NCBI GenBank assembly: GCA_958298945.1
Contig: OY282607.1
Location: 31,777,000-31,840,999 of the forward strand
Source of the DNA: Atherix ibis
Taxonomy: Eukaryota; Arthropoda; Insecta; Diptera; Athericidae
DNA: 64,000 bases
Direction of reading: 5' to 3'
The translations under genes were made by a program, and so were the position numbers. The notes under the pieces were generated by a model, which made no database searches, had not been told where the DNA came from, and saw only the letters and a program-made list of their open reading frames with translations. Positions 38,128 to 49,439 of the stretch are shown here, in pieces (the first letter of the stretch is position 1; every line of letters starts with the position of its first letter).

Positions 38128-39184
38128 ATTTTTAGATTAGCAAAATTGTTTTCCCTTTCTAAGTTTATATATATTTTAACCAATATACATGTATGAAGGT
38201 TGCCATTTTATTAAAACTTAAGTATATTGAGTTATGCATTTCTTTATTATAATCTATTGATATAAAATAATATAAATAAACAAAATATTAATCAGTTTTG
38301 TATTTAAATTTCTTTTTTTTTGTTTTATTTCCTTTTTCTTATACACAATGCTGGACATTTGACTCAGTTACTACTTGTAATTAATGGCAGTAAATGAAAG
38401 TATTTGAAAATGGTTATTTTGTATGCTCGTTAACTAAGAAGTGTTTCGTGTAAATTAAATTTTTTGAATTTATTAATAAAACAAATTAATAAATTAGCAT
38501 TAGAAGTGATTATTAAGGGCCTATTTATATAAATATCAAATAAAAAAAAACGAATATTAAAATTAATACTTAACAATAGCAAAGATTTTTTTGTTATACC
38601 ATATTATTACATGCATATGTAAATACATAAATATATTTTATTCTATTTGTACAAATCTTCAATTTATCTAATAAACCACTTATTGATTATATAATAAAAA
38701 TTGGGAAGAAAATATTTTTATAGAAATGCTGCGAGACCTATTAACAGGTCACTTAAAAACCTATTAACAAGTCACTTAGCTTTCAATAGGAACAAAACTG
38801 TTATAAAGCCTTGCATTTTAAAAAGTGTCAATTAACGAAAAGTCATAACTTTGTTAACAATTTATACAACACAAAAAAAACTAACGACACACAAAAATGA
38901 AAAAATGTTTTTTATTATTTTTTTCTCTATTAATATTAACACATAGAAAACGTTTATTAAAAAAATATTTTGAAAAATAATATTTTTCTCAACATATTCT
39001 CATATAATTTTAGAATTTATAATTATTTTATTAAATTCACATGATGTTTTTATTTCATGAATGTAATTTTTTTAAATTTATTTATTAAAAATAAATATAT
39101 ATATATATTTGCGCGTTTCTATTTTATTTTGGAATGGTCGTTTAACGATGGAAAATCAGAATATCTGCTGATGCGTTAATCCCC
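38128..39184. other. Convergent 3' intergenic region
   Basis: Lies between the zinc-finger gene (+) and the small membrane-protein locus (-). It holds both 3' ends: AATAAA at 38275 on plus and TTTATTTATT near 39077, which is a polyadenylation-type signal on minus. Otherwise AT-rich with nothing recognised. Confidence 0.5.
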
Positions 39185-39705
39185 TCATTTCTTCTTCTTC
39201 ATTTCTTTGGCCTTTTGTTTTTCCGCCCGTTTGCGTTCTTTCTCATTCAGCGACTTGTAGAGTTTATACACAAAAAGAACTGAAAATAAAAAAAAATAAA
39301 AATATGTTACAGCTTTTTAATTTAATAATTGTTTTAATTTATGTTAAATAACTAAAAAATATGTTGTTTCAAACCGAATATTAATAAAACTATTGCTGCT
39401 GCTAATAGTGGACCAATATTGTACGTATCAAGGGCTGCGTAAAATTTCTCTTTGACTACTTTCCTTTTAACCGTTTTGATAATATCCTCAATGGAATCTT
39501 TGAACTCTTCGGAAAATTCATGCTTCTCATCGGGTCTTAAAGAATTATACCTTTTTCCCAAGTCACGAATTTTATTTAAAATATTCCAGGCTATTTGCTG
39601 ATGTTCTTTTTTTACAAATAATTTTTCTACAATTGTTGTAAGACTCTCAAAAGGATTTGCTGGTTGTGTGGCAACTTCCAACAAACTTTTAGCTGAACAA
39701 GACAT
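39185..39705 (-). CDS. Small membrane protein, isoform a (141 aa)
   Basis: Exon 39375-39705 (minus) encodes MSCSAKSLLEVATQPANPFE onward, a charged helical region, and one hydrophobic segment (PLLAAAIVLLIF). It ends in phase 1 at a donor GTTTGA (weak but GT). The shared last exon 39185-39279, preceded by acceptor TTTATTTTCAG, continues VLFVYKLYKSLNEKERKRAE and ends in a Lys-rich tail. Together they make a single-pass, tail-proximal membrane protein with a strongly basic end. If the exon is read through instead, the protein stops 8 codons after the donor. I do not recognise the family. The same last exon fits first exons at 40729-41014 and 43880-43973. Confidence 0.6.
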
Positions 39706-41014
39706 TTTTTTTACTTTGCTTATATAATTACGAACAATTCATGAATATATAATACACTTTATGTTTATTATTATAAAAAAATATCAATACGGCATCATTT
39801 AAAGAAAAATTAGATTTATAACGTAAAATATAAAATTTATATTTTTGATTATTTTCAAATAATAAATTAATATTTATTTTTGAAATTATTATTGGTGGCA
39901 CTAAATCACTAATTAATTTTTGAAATATGTACTGAACAAGTAATTCCTCTATTGATTATTGTTTAGAAAAACTGTGCCACACAATTGTCTTTATCACTGA
40001 TTGAAAAGTTATTATTACTGATAAAAACATTATATATCACCATTTCAATAGAAATAGAAATGTGATAAAGTTTATTTTTACAATAGTTTTTTAGATTTCC
40101 ATAAAATGTTTCAAATTCTACATTCACTTGCATCAGCTTTAAGGTACTCGTACCGTGCGAAGTTTATTTACTTATCGCAATCGTAGTAATAATGATGATA
40201 ATTGATTGGGGGATTTACGTGAACACATATTTCGGCAAATATAAAATATTTTTCCTATGCTAAAATACAAAATTTACGATTATTTACATTTGTCTTCTTC
40301 CTTTTTTTTGTATTTTACTTTTAAGTGTTCAAACAAATTAAATAATCTTAAAAAAAAGCGTGGTATTTTGTATTTTTTTTCTGTACTTTATTTTATGATT
40401 TTACAGCTTATGCAAGTACAATTGATAAGACTTTAATTCTTTTTCGATAAGATTATTGATAAATTGTTTAAAATTATTTATAAAAGGTATTATATTAGAA
40501 AGAGTTTTTTCTATTACCTCAATTAATGTTAAATAAAAAATTAGAGTGTTTCGCAAGTGCCTAAATTAAAAAAAAAACTAAAGATTTTGAGAGAGAATGG
40601 GCTGAAAAAGTATACATTTTATAAATGGTGTGAGATATAATAGAAAGGAAATATGAAGATATTATATTGTAGTTGTAAATCTGGACAGAAATATTCTAAA
40701 AAAATTGTTAAATTCAATCGTTTCTTACCAAAGACGAGCAAAATGATCGAGACCATTACCATAAAGATAATATAGTCTATCGATGTACCATTTAACATCA
40801 TTGATTTGTGTTTAGTAGCTGCACCTAATAAATCATCGCGGAATTTCATTTTTTCCTCTTCACTAAATTCTTGTGATTCTTCAACCATTTTGAGGAGTTC
40901 CTCAATACTGGGCAGTTGCATATTATTTAAACTATCAGAATCACCAAAATTGGGAATCTCTTGTATGGTTTCATCAGGATCATTTATTATAGGATCTTCT
41001 ATTACATTTGCCAT
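39185..41014 (-). CDS. Small membrane protein, isoform b (126 aa)
   Basis: Exon 40729-41014 (minus) starts MANVIEDPIINDPDETIQEI, is acidic (LPSIEELLKMVEESQEFSEE), and ends with the hydrophobic segment IDYIIFMVMVSIILLVF and a consensus donor GTAAGA in phase 1. Joining to 39185-39279 extends the hydrophobic run (VFVLFVYKLY) and adds the basic tail. It has the same architecture as isoform a, and EFSEE recurs in both cytosolic parts, so the two first exons may be old duplicates. Unspliced, the frame runs on 36 codons into AT-rich sequence of no evident value. Family not recognised. Confidence 0.65.
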
Positions 41015-43973
41015 TTTGATTTTTTAAAGAAAATGTTTTTTTTTCTTTATCTCTTTCTAATTGAGAATATTTAATTTAGATTATTTTTAATTTATTTCTT
41101 CCTGAAATATTTATTCTTTGACTATTTAGTAGACCATTGGTTTTTTAGTGTGTGTAAAAAGTAAGTTAAAGAAACTAAATTTGTAAACCATTTCTTAATA
41201 ATGATTTTTTTTAAATAAAAATAATGCAAACTTTAAATAAAACCATTCTTTTGATTAGAATTAATAAACGTTAAAATATTTTTGTGGAATCTGCAATTAC
41301 TATTTCCATTGGTGATTTATTCAATTTAAAAATCATTCTCATAAGCATAGTAATTTTTATGTAGGAAAATATTTATAATTATTTCCTACATACATTTTGC
41401 ATTATTTTCCCAACAGAAAACGGTTAAGATTAATTATTAAATCAACGAATTATTAAAATTTACTAAATTTTGTTTGTGCATTTTTTTCTCACTGCCACTG
41501 AAGGTTATTACAAAATGATAAAATATTAGGTCAATTTTCAATGCTTTATAATATAAACTTTTAATTAAATATAACAGAAAAAATATATTTAAACACCCAT
41601 AGACTAAAATTGGTAATATTAACAAAAGTATCTACCTAAGGCATCTTTCTTAAATTTTATTTGAAATAGTTTTCACTATAGAAAATATTAAATATTTTTT
41701 TGTTAATATTGTATGAAGAACTAGAACAGTTTTGCATAAAAAATTATGCATAAATATTTGAGGGCTGTATAGGAGTACAATTAGATATTTTGTATTTGAC
41801 TTTATTTTTGTGCCTAAAAAGGGAACTGTAGATGTTTTTTTTTAAATATTGAAAATATAAAATTATCTTTTAAAGAGATAAAAAGTAATAAACTTTAGTC
41901 TGAAATTATTCAATTTTATAAGCGTTTTTTATTTTTAAATAAACTATAATATTTACAAAAAGCAGTTATTTATGCTTAATAAACAAAAATTAATTAAATC
42001 AGCTTTTTTTCATAAGAATGGGCGAAATACAAAAAAAATTTAATTGCAAGAAAGTTTATCGATGAGGTCTTTTAAAATTTTTGAACAAATTCGTTAATAA
42101 GCAGTCGTGGCCGAGTAAATAAAAAAATATTTAAACACCCATAGACTAAAATTGGTAATATTAACAAAAGTATCTACTTAAGGCATCTTTCTTAAATTTT
42201 ATTTGAAATAGTTTTCACTATAGAAAATATTAAATATTTTTTTGTTAATATTGTATGAAGAAGTAGAACAGTTTTGCATAAAAAATTATTCATAAATATT
42301 TGAGGGCTGTATAGGAGTACAATTAGATATTTTGTATTTGACTTTATTTTTGTGCCTAAAAAGGGAACTGTAGATGTTTTTTTTAAATATTGAAAATAAA
42401 AAATTATCTTTTAAAGAGATAAAAAGTAATAAAATTTAGTCTGAAATTATTCAATTTTATAAGCGTTTTTTTATTTTTAAATAAACTATAACATTTACAA
42501 AAAGCAGTTATTTATGCTTTATAAACAAAAATTAATTAAATCAGCTTTTTTTCATAAGAATGGGCGAAATACAAAAAAAATTTAATTGCAAGAAAGTTTA
42601 TCGATGAGGTCTTTTAAAATTTTTGAACAATTTCGTTAATAAGCAGTCGTGGCCGAGTGGTTAAGGCGTCTGACTCGAAATCAGATTCCCTCTGGGAGCG
42701 TAGGTTCGAATCCTACCGGCTGCGGATTATTTTTTAATTTTAAATTAGTTTTTCTTCGATTTTGTTCACAATTAATATTTTTGTTTGATTTTTAATTAAA
42801 TATTTCCCATTATATTTTAAAAAATTGATATTTAATGATAAAGCTAATAATAACCGAAACGTTTTTTAATCAGATTCATTTTCTACTAATCCCGTTTTTT
42901 TTTAAAATAAATATAAATAATATGCATACTATCATTTAAAACAAAAATATATTTATAAATTATGGTATGTATATTATTAAAGGAGATTACGTTTATAAAT
43001 ATACACAAATTGTTTATTTATTCCAACTTGAATTAATCGATTGAATATCACGAATCAACTGACTAAAGTTAATTAAAAACGATTGATTAAATTCAAACTA
43101 TCAATAAAAATAAAAAATACAATTTTTGGACTTGTATTATCTATCTATTTTGGTGCTAAGGAGCGGATGTAGACTACTGATAAGTATAGAGATTTTTATT
43201 AGTCTGTACGACTAAATATTTATGTGTGATTGATTATTATAATTTTTCTTATATTTTTATATCAATACATGGGATTTTTTGTTTGTTTTTAATTATGATT
43301 TTTGCAACGTGGGATTAAGCAACAGTAATGATAATTGGCGAAAAAACATAATTATACTCTGATTCAATTGATAGGCGGAGTAGTTTTTTTTTCTTATATA
43401 GCGAAATTATTTACTCAGCTGTAAAATCATTAGAGTACGTCGATAGATATATTATATAATTATAAGAAAATTACATATAAATTTGCTAAAAATGTATTTC
43501 CAATTAAAAAAAATATTTGAAAATAGTACTTTTTGAAATTTACACTTTTTATAAAAAAATCCGACCAATTTTGATGAATGAAAATATGATTTTTAACAAA
43601 AACAAAATAAACTAAATGGTAGTTGTATTTTTGTTAAATAATTCTAGGTAATAAAATTTATAATTTTTGATACAGTACAACCCGATATCTTTAGAAATTT
43701 GGGTCACCGATTTAACGGTGAACTTTACTATAGATTTTTACATTCACTTTTGTGAAATTTTCAAGCGATTTGTCAATTTATAATATCACAATATATATTG
43801 TTTAGATAATAATAATATAAAAAAATAATAAAATAATGTATATTTAGAAATTTTTATTTAAAAATATGTTAAAACATACCGGAAAGTCCAACTACTACAA
43901 TGGCTGGAATAATAAATGCAATGTTGGGGAAACTATGTTTATATGGACTTGTTTTTCCACTAATGTCAACCAT
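39185..43973 (-). CDS. Small membrane protein, isoform c (62 aa)
   Basis: Exon 43880-43973 (minus) encodes MVDISGKTSPYKHSFPNIAF followed by IIPAIVVVGLS and ends at donor GTATGT in phase 1. Spliced to 39185-39279 it gives a 62-residue single-pass protein with a Lys/Glu-rich tail, the typical form of small integral membrane proteins. The exon is too short for standard ORF calling. It lies about 600 bp from the divergent ORC4 start. The 4.6-kb intron contains isoform a and b exons plus a plus-strand tRNA-Ser. This is probably the ancestral, constitutive product, with a and b as alternative-promoter products (inference). Name and function unknown. Confidence 0.65.
41585..42658 (+). repeat. 542-bp tandem duplication ending inside a tRNA gene
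   Basis: Two copies lie at about 41585-42116 and 42127-42658 with a constant offset of 542 nt and only scattered differences (for example CTACCTAAGG versus CTACTTAAGG). The right edge of copy 1 stops after the first 16 nt of the tRNA-Ser sequence. Copy 2 runs into the complete tRNA. The near identity indicates a recent duplication. Confidence 0.9.
42101..42116 (+). pseudogene. 16-nt 5' fragment of tRNA-Ser
   Basis: GCAGTCGTGGCCGAGT is identical to the first 16 nt of the tRNA at 42643 and is followed by AAATAAAAAAATATTT. It is the breakpoint scar of the 542-bp duplication and not a functional RNA gene. Confidence 0.9.
42643..42724 (+). tRNA. tRNA-Ser (anticodon CGA)
   Basis: 82 nt with no intron. 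The acceptor stem GCAGTCG pairs with CGGCTGC (one T-G wobble) and the discriminator is G. The D arm has GGCCGAGTGG, which contains the A box. The anticodon loop CTCGAAA gives anticodon CGA, reading UCG. A long variable arm (CCCTCTGGG), typical of serine tRNAs, and the T arm with B box GGTTCGAATCC follow. It lies in an intron of the minus-strand membrane-protein locus, immediately after the duplicated 542-bp block. Confidence 0.97.
42730..42735 (+). terminator. Pol III terminator of tRNA-Ser
   Basis: A T6 run begins 6 nt after the tRNA 3' end, as expected for RNA polymerase III termination. Confidence 0.8.
42736..43879. other. AT-rich intronic DNA
   Basis: Non-coding sequence between the tRNA and the isoform c first exon. 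Nothing recognised. Confidence 0.5.
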
Positions 43974-44569
43974 TTTTTATTAATGAGTTGTATTTATGAT
44001 AAATAATTATTATTTTAAAATAATTTTTCAATTATTTAAAAATTTAAAAAAATAATCACAACAGCACCACACAAATTTTTTTGACGTTTCACACTGTATA
44101 CGTGGGATTTCAGATACTCATATGTGCAGGTATTGAAGCTGTCAAATTGAAGAAATTAAGCGCACATGCACACACGAACACCAAGTATGCATGATTGCAT
44201 AGAAAGCGATATTTTTGTTGGAATTTTAGCTGTCAAATTATTCAGCATGAGTAATGGTGGTGCTGAATTGTAATTTTGTAGGAAAACAAAATAGTTTACA
44301 TTATTTTTAAAACGAAATACTCAATTATATTAAAAAACTTTTCCTAAAAAAAAATACATATTAAATCAGTTATTGTAATTGATTATATTAAAAATAAATA
44401 ATTAATTGTTAAGAGTTATTAATTATGACTGTATATTCCATTGTGGCATTACAATTATTACGTTATGAAAGGGGTTATTTACCGCGCCAAAAATCAATTA
44501 TTGACTTTACAATGTTGAAAAATAAAGTTTTGTAAATTTATTAAAAACTATGTCGTGGTTTGAAATTTG
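43974..44569. other. Divergent promoter region
   Basis: About 600 bp separate the minus-strand small membrane-protein start (43973) from the ORC4 start (44570), so it probably contains both promoters. I see no strong TATA/Inr pair. Confidence 0.4.
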
Positions 44570-46021
44570 ATGAAAATGCCAGAAGAAACTATTGTCAAAA
44601 CAACCAGGCGGTTTTTAAAAGAGCGTCTCCAACGTGATCATTGCTTGTTCCGTGGACACGAGTCGGAATGGGAAAATATCTATGATTTGCTAAAAAGAAC
44701 TGCAGAAACCGGAGAATCGAATTCACTTCTGTTGATTGGGCCTCGTGGATGTGGAAAAACAAATGTGAGTTGCTTTCGAATACACTTTTCCAAAAATTAA
44801 ACATAAACCCGACTTATCTGAGTGAATTTTTGTTCATTTTAGTTAATCTCATCGGTGCTATTTTCATTGGTGGAACATGAGAATTTCTGCAAAAACACAA
44901 TGATTGTCCATTTGAATGGCTTACTACATACTGATGATCGGTTGGCATTAAAATCTGCAACAGTTCAACTCAGTTTGGAGAATGCCGTCAACGGAAAAGT
45001 TTTCGGATCGTTTGCAGAAAATTTAGCTTTTTTATTGGCTTGCTTAAAAGCCGGTGACAAAGCATCAAAAAGTGTGATATTCATATTAGAGGAATTTGAT
45101 TTGTTCTGCTCTCATCATAATCAGACACTATTGTATAATTTGTTCGATGTTTCACAATCAGCACAAGCACCAATATGTGTCGTGGGAATAACATGCCGAT
45201 TAGATGTGATTGAATTGTTAGAGAAACGAGTTAAATCTCGTTTTTCCCATCGGCAAATATTTTTGTTTTCCGGAAATAATAAATTTGATAATCGTTTGGA
45301 TGTTATCAAGGAATTACTGCAAATTCCATCGGATGCAGATTTGAAACAATCGAAATTACCGAAAATAAAACACAAACACTTGATAAACCCAAGTTTAGTA
45401 TTTTTAAAAAGTGCCTTCGATGCAGGTAAATATCAGTTTCCGAAAAAGTACGTTTCAGTGTGGAACAAAAGTATTGATGATTTATTAGAAGAGAATTCCG
45501 CAAAGAACGCTTTCGAACAAATGTACGAATACGATGTAAACGAAGGAAGTTTGAAATTGTTTCTTTTCCACTTAGTATCCAAATTGAATGAACAGCACGA
45601 TAAACTAACTGCGGAAGATATTACACGATTATACGCTGCTTCTTATGAAAATGATGATAAAGTGGCGTTACTTTGCGGTTTGTCTGTTCTAGAATTCGGC
45701 TTGGTTATTGCCATAAAGCATCATTCAGAAATTTACGATCGTGATCCGTTCAATTTTGAAATGATTTTTATACGTTTTTCGAAATTTGCGAAAACTAGCA
45801 CCGTGATGCAAGGTGTGGATCGTGCGGTTGTACTGAAAGCATTCGAACACCTCAAAAATCTAGAATTTATTGTACCTGTTAACGCAATGGGTGGGAAAAT
45901 TCAAAAAGAATTCCAAATGCATAAGTTGCTCCTGACCTATAGCCAAATAAAACAAGCCACACAAAAATATCAAGCAATGCCTACGGAAGTGTTGCAATGG
46001 GCGCAAAGCTCTTTACTTTAA
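44570..46021 (+). CDS. Orc4: Origin recognition complex subunit 4
   Basis: Subunit of the six-protein ORC that binds replication origins and loads MCM. Two exons, 44570-44764 and 44843-46021, encode 457 aa, about the family's usual length (human ORC4 is 436). Residues 57-64 are the Walker A loop GPRGCGKT, split from the rest by the 78-nt intron. SVIFILEEFDLF (about 142-152) is Walker B. GITCRLDVIELLEKRVKSRF is the sensor-I/arginine-finger region (VKSRF) characteristic of ORC4. The C-terminal winged-helix part ends QAMPTEVLQWAQSSLL, matching the family's W-x-x-x-x-L end. The start is the first true ATG in frame; a second Met follows two codons later. AATAAA at 46386. Confidence 0.95.
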
Positions 46022-46393
46022 TTTGGTATTATTTTACGGTGACTCAAAATTATATCAATGCATATAAATAGTAGTACGGAATACAGTAAAACTTCGTAAT
46101 TTGTGTAAAAACAGTATGTTTGGTTGTTTGCCCTGAGAAATCATCACATTTCAATAGTTGTAATCACTAACGGCTAAAAAGTATTTTTTTTACATATTTT
46201 TTATTGCTTCATTATTTTTTGTCTTCTTCATGTTATCTTTATAATCTATATATTTTTTGAATTTTTATACAATCTATTTAAAAAATAATTCTTTTCTGAG
46301 GTGAACTTGTTTTTTATTTTTAAATATTGTAGTATCCAGAGAAACATTAGTTTAATCGTTTTATGATAGTATGTAATTTGTAACAAATAAAAA

Positions 46394-46620
46394 TTATTCG
46401 AAATTTACTGCTAAATATTTTCTAATGCGTTGGTTGATGTTACCTACCGATGATCCTAAGGCTGATATTTTCCTCATGCAATTGCTAAAGTAACTAAATT
46501 TCATCCTATTGTTCAATTGGATTATTGATGTTGTGTCTCCCCACTGATTGTCTGGTAAATTAAAACATTCTATAATTTTTGTCTTTTTGGTTTGGTATTT
46601 TATACCAGCAGTTCAAAAAA
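46394..46620 (-). CDS. Unrecognised ORF fragment, about 74 codons
   Basis: The minus-strand frame includes ECFNLPDNQWGDTTSIIQLN and MRKISALGSSVGNINQRIRK and ends TAA at 46394-46396. Its codon content is richer than the surrounding AT-rich DNA, and an acceptor-like ATTATAG lies inside it. It has no start Met near its 5' end, so it would be a 3' exon or a transposon relic. It overlaps the ORC4 3' region in antisense. PIF/Harbinger-like relics lie upstream on the same strand. I cannot name it. Confidence 0.25.
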
Positions 46621-46624
46621 TTTT

Positions 46625-47905
46625 TTTTTTTTTTAATAAAATACGAAGGAAGTAGTTTGAGTTTGTCCATTTGTTATTAAAATAATTGTTTGAAGTGATA
46701 CTATGAAAACGCAAGTGGAGGTAGTTGAACCATTACCCAATCCATTTCGAATTCAATAAAAATTAAATTTAATCCTCGTGTAACTCAATGCACATAAAAA
46801 CTATGGTCATTGGTCCATCACAGAGTTCTTCGTAAAGGCCAATTCAAGCTATTAAGTCCGCACGTAATTCCTGCTCGATCTGCATCCCTCCTCCATATAG
46901 GTTGTACGTTAGCCCATCCTAGACATGAAGTACCAAGTTGAAACCCTTACGGTAATTATGCGAGCGTATAGAGCGTGGCAAGTCGAGATGTTTTTGTAGT
47001 GCGTTACAAAAAATAGAACAGCAGATTTTGGAGTGAAAACGAAGAGGAGTTAGAATTAAAAAGAGAAATTTCGGTAAAGAAAAACCCGATTGAAAATAAA
47101 ATATTGTAGTTGAAATAAAATTGAAGATTCTAAATAAAAAATGAAGACGTATTGAACAAAATAAATAAAATGTATTCTATTATTTATATTCTATAAATTA
47201 CATTATTTATATTAAACACCTCCAACAACGGCCTTTTAAAATATCAATTGTATGCTCCATAATTAATCTCGCTTTTTAATGGATTACATTGTATTTATAA
47301 TCCGAACTTCCGACGGTAGCATTTCTATAGGGTATTTATAGCCACTAGTCCAGCGCATACACTAACACCTATATTTATAATATAGTTATCAGAACAATTT
47401 TTAAAAAAAAAACATTTTGCTTACTTAAAATGAATAAGTTTTCTATGTTGTACGAAAATCTTTGAAGTTTTGCACTTTTCTTAATTTATAGACAGCTGTT
47501 GTCTGCACATATAATTCTGAGGTTGTGATCACATATCTAAAGTAATTTAAATTAAATAGAATTATGCATTAAAAAAATATTATGTTTAAAGAATATTACA
47601 AGCATGACATTATATCTATGCCGTCGTTTTCTGTCAAAATAAACATGCTCGTTAGCCTTCGGTGAGTCCTTTGCTTAAAGAAGAACTGGATAGGCCTCTA
47701 CACAAAAATTCTGTCCAAATTTTATTGGCAATACATTCGTAGAATGCACACACATGCAATACAACAGAAACGGCGTAAATCATTGGGAGCCAATTTAAAA
47801 GTTCAGTATGCGATTGAAGCGGTTCGTTCAAAACCATTTTCATATGCGATGTCATTTATGCGTAAACGAATAGATTTTCTTAATATTGCAGGTTTTGTTG
47901 TTTGA
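46625..47905 (-). mobile_element. PIF/Harbinger-like transposase relic (candidate)
   Basis: On the minus strand near 47240-47340, LIPYRNATVG and, after a stop, ARLIMEHTIDILKGRCWRCL resemble the PYRN...RxxVEHxFGxLKxRxRCL block near the C-terminus of PIF/Harbinger transposases. A fragment at 47652-47855 reads LNWLPMIYAVSVVLHVC, similar to the block with VLHN in that family, though its order relative to the first is odd. Everything is broken by stops. Alternatively, a plus-strand frame at 47670-47905 (YWQYIRRMHTHAIQQKRRKS) could be the real remnant. Confidence 0.35.
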
Positions 47906-48270
47906 TGGAATTAGTTTTGGAAATTTATAATAAAACACAGTATTCTATTTTAAAATATTATTTATTTATTTATTAGATATTTCACTATATATTATTTATT
48001 AAAACAGAATTATAAAGTGGAAGAGCATATAAAAATATACATTGTAAGTTATTTGATTATATGAAAACAATTTAGTGCACAATAAGAAGTTAATCGTATA
48101 CAACATGAAAGGAAATACTTTAAAACTAAATAACAAGATGAAAAATTTAATGTACTTAAAAAATTAATAACTAATATTTTAAAAAAATTAAAAAAATATT
48201 ATTTATTAAATGCATTATAATATGGTCTAATAGAGCAATCAAAACAAATTTATTTAAATAATAACCTTAC

Positions 48271-48810
48271 CGAAGAATAAACTTTATTTATTTAACACAA
48301 TGAAAACAGCAATGGAAAATAGACAGCAAAATTCGGTCCCTTAATCTTTCTTACACACACTTTACGTACACCGGCACTGAACTATTTTCTGGTAGACATT
48401 GAACTTAAATTTATTTAATAACCAACTTTTCACTTTTTCACCACTTTTTGAATAAAATAAATCACTAATAGCCATTTAGGCACATCACAAACTAAATATT
48501 TGTTATATTATCGTTGTTAGTAAAAATATGTCAACTTACCGAAAGAAAGAAATTTCCGGTTTCCTCTTTTCGGCGAATTTCTAGCAATTTCTAATAAATT
48601 ACTTAATTTTCTGAAATAAAAACTTCGTATTAAGTTTTATCAAAAATATAACTATTTATAAAAATACTTACTTTTTCGTAAACACTTGTAAATATGTAAA
48701 AAAAAACACTTTTAATTGCACTTTCCGATGTGCCAAAATAAAACTTCACAAATGACAAGAATAGCTCTTAAGTTTCCACTTTCATAGAGAATTAAAGTTT
48801 TCAAACTCTC
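48271..48810 (-). ncRNA. Spliced non-coding exons (5' UTR or lncRNA)
   Basis: Three minus-strand exons are suggested by splice signals. Exon A ends at 48672 with donor GTAAGT. A 61-nt intron ends in TTTTTATTTCAG. Exon B is 48610-48540 with donor GTAAGT. An intron with a perfect TACTAAC branch point ends near 48492. Exon C runs to 48271 with donor GTAAGG. No exon has a useful open frame. Intron sizes match those of neighbouring genes. This could be the 5' UTR of a minus-strand gene whose coding part I cannot identify, or a lncRNA. Confidence 0.45.
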
Positions 48811-49439
48811 CGAAAGTCTACAAAATTGAAGCGCTTTATATTTGATTCATATTTACGGAATAAATAATAAACCTAAAATAGAATTCCATTTCGTGTCAAA
48901 AGATTGTACAAAAAATAAAAATTGCCTATTGTATTTAAATTGCATTTTTGTTTCCAATAAGTGAATTAAAATGAATATAAATTATTCTTTTGCAATTCAA
49001 TAAATTTCTATTACGACAACTAGATGGCAGTGGGTGTCATGTCTACATAAAAAAATTTAGACACCAATATCCCTTTTGTAATAAATTGGACACAAAAATG
49101 CGTATACATTTACGGTAGGGGTCTATCCAGGTATTCTTTAATCTAAGGGTAGAACACAATTCTGAAGGCACTGCAAACTGAACTCAAAATACTGTCAAAA
49201 ATTAACACATTTCGCCTGATTCAACCAATTTATTATTTATAAATGACGTTTCATTCAATTTTTTTTAAAATGTCAGCTTATTTCTATTTCAATTTCAACT
49301 GTCAAAGAACAATCCTGCAACATAACAAAAGACATATATATGGAAAAATTAAAACAAAAACTAATTCGGTGTTTATCTAAAACAGTCGGAGTTTTATGCA
49401 TGCCTTTAAGATTAGGAAGGTTTTAAAATTGTGTTCCTA
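48811..49439. other. AT-rich DNA, no gene seen
   Basis: No supported frame. The motif TAGATGGCAGTGG near 49021 resembles fragments at other transposon ends but is not enough for a call. Confidence 0.4.

Noticed and set aside
44595..45503. Minus frames over ORC4
   Set aside because: Antisense shadows of a confident coding exon.
47646..47905. Frame MLVSLR, TGA, then about 77 open codons (YWQYIRRMHTHAIQQ...), possible selenoprotein or readthrough
   Set aside because: No SECIS-like element, no homolog recognised, and Harbinger-like pieces occur on the opposite strand. A relic is more likely.
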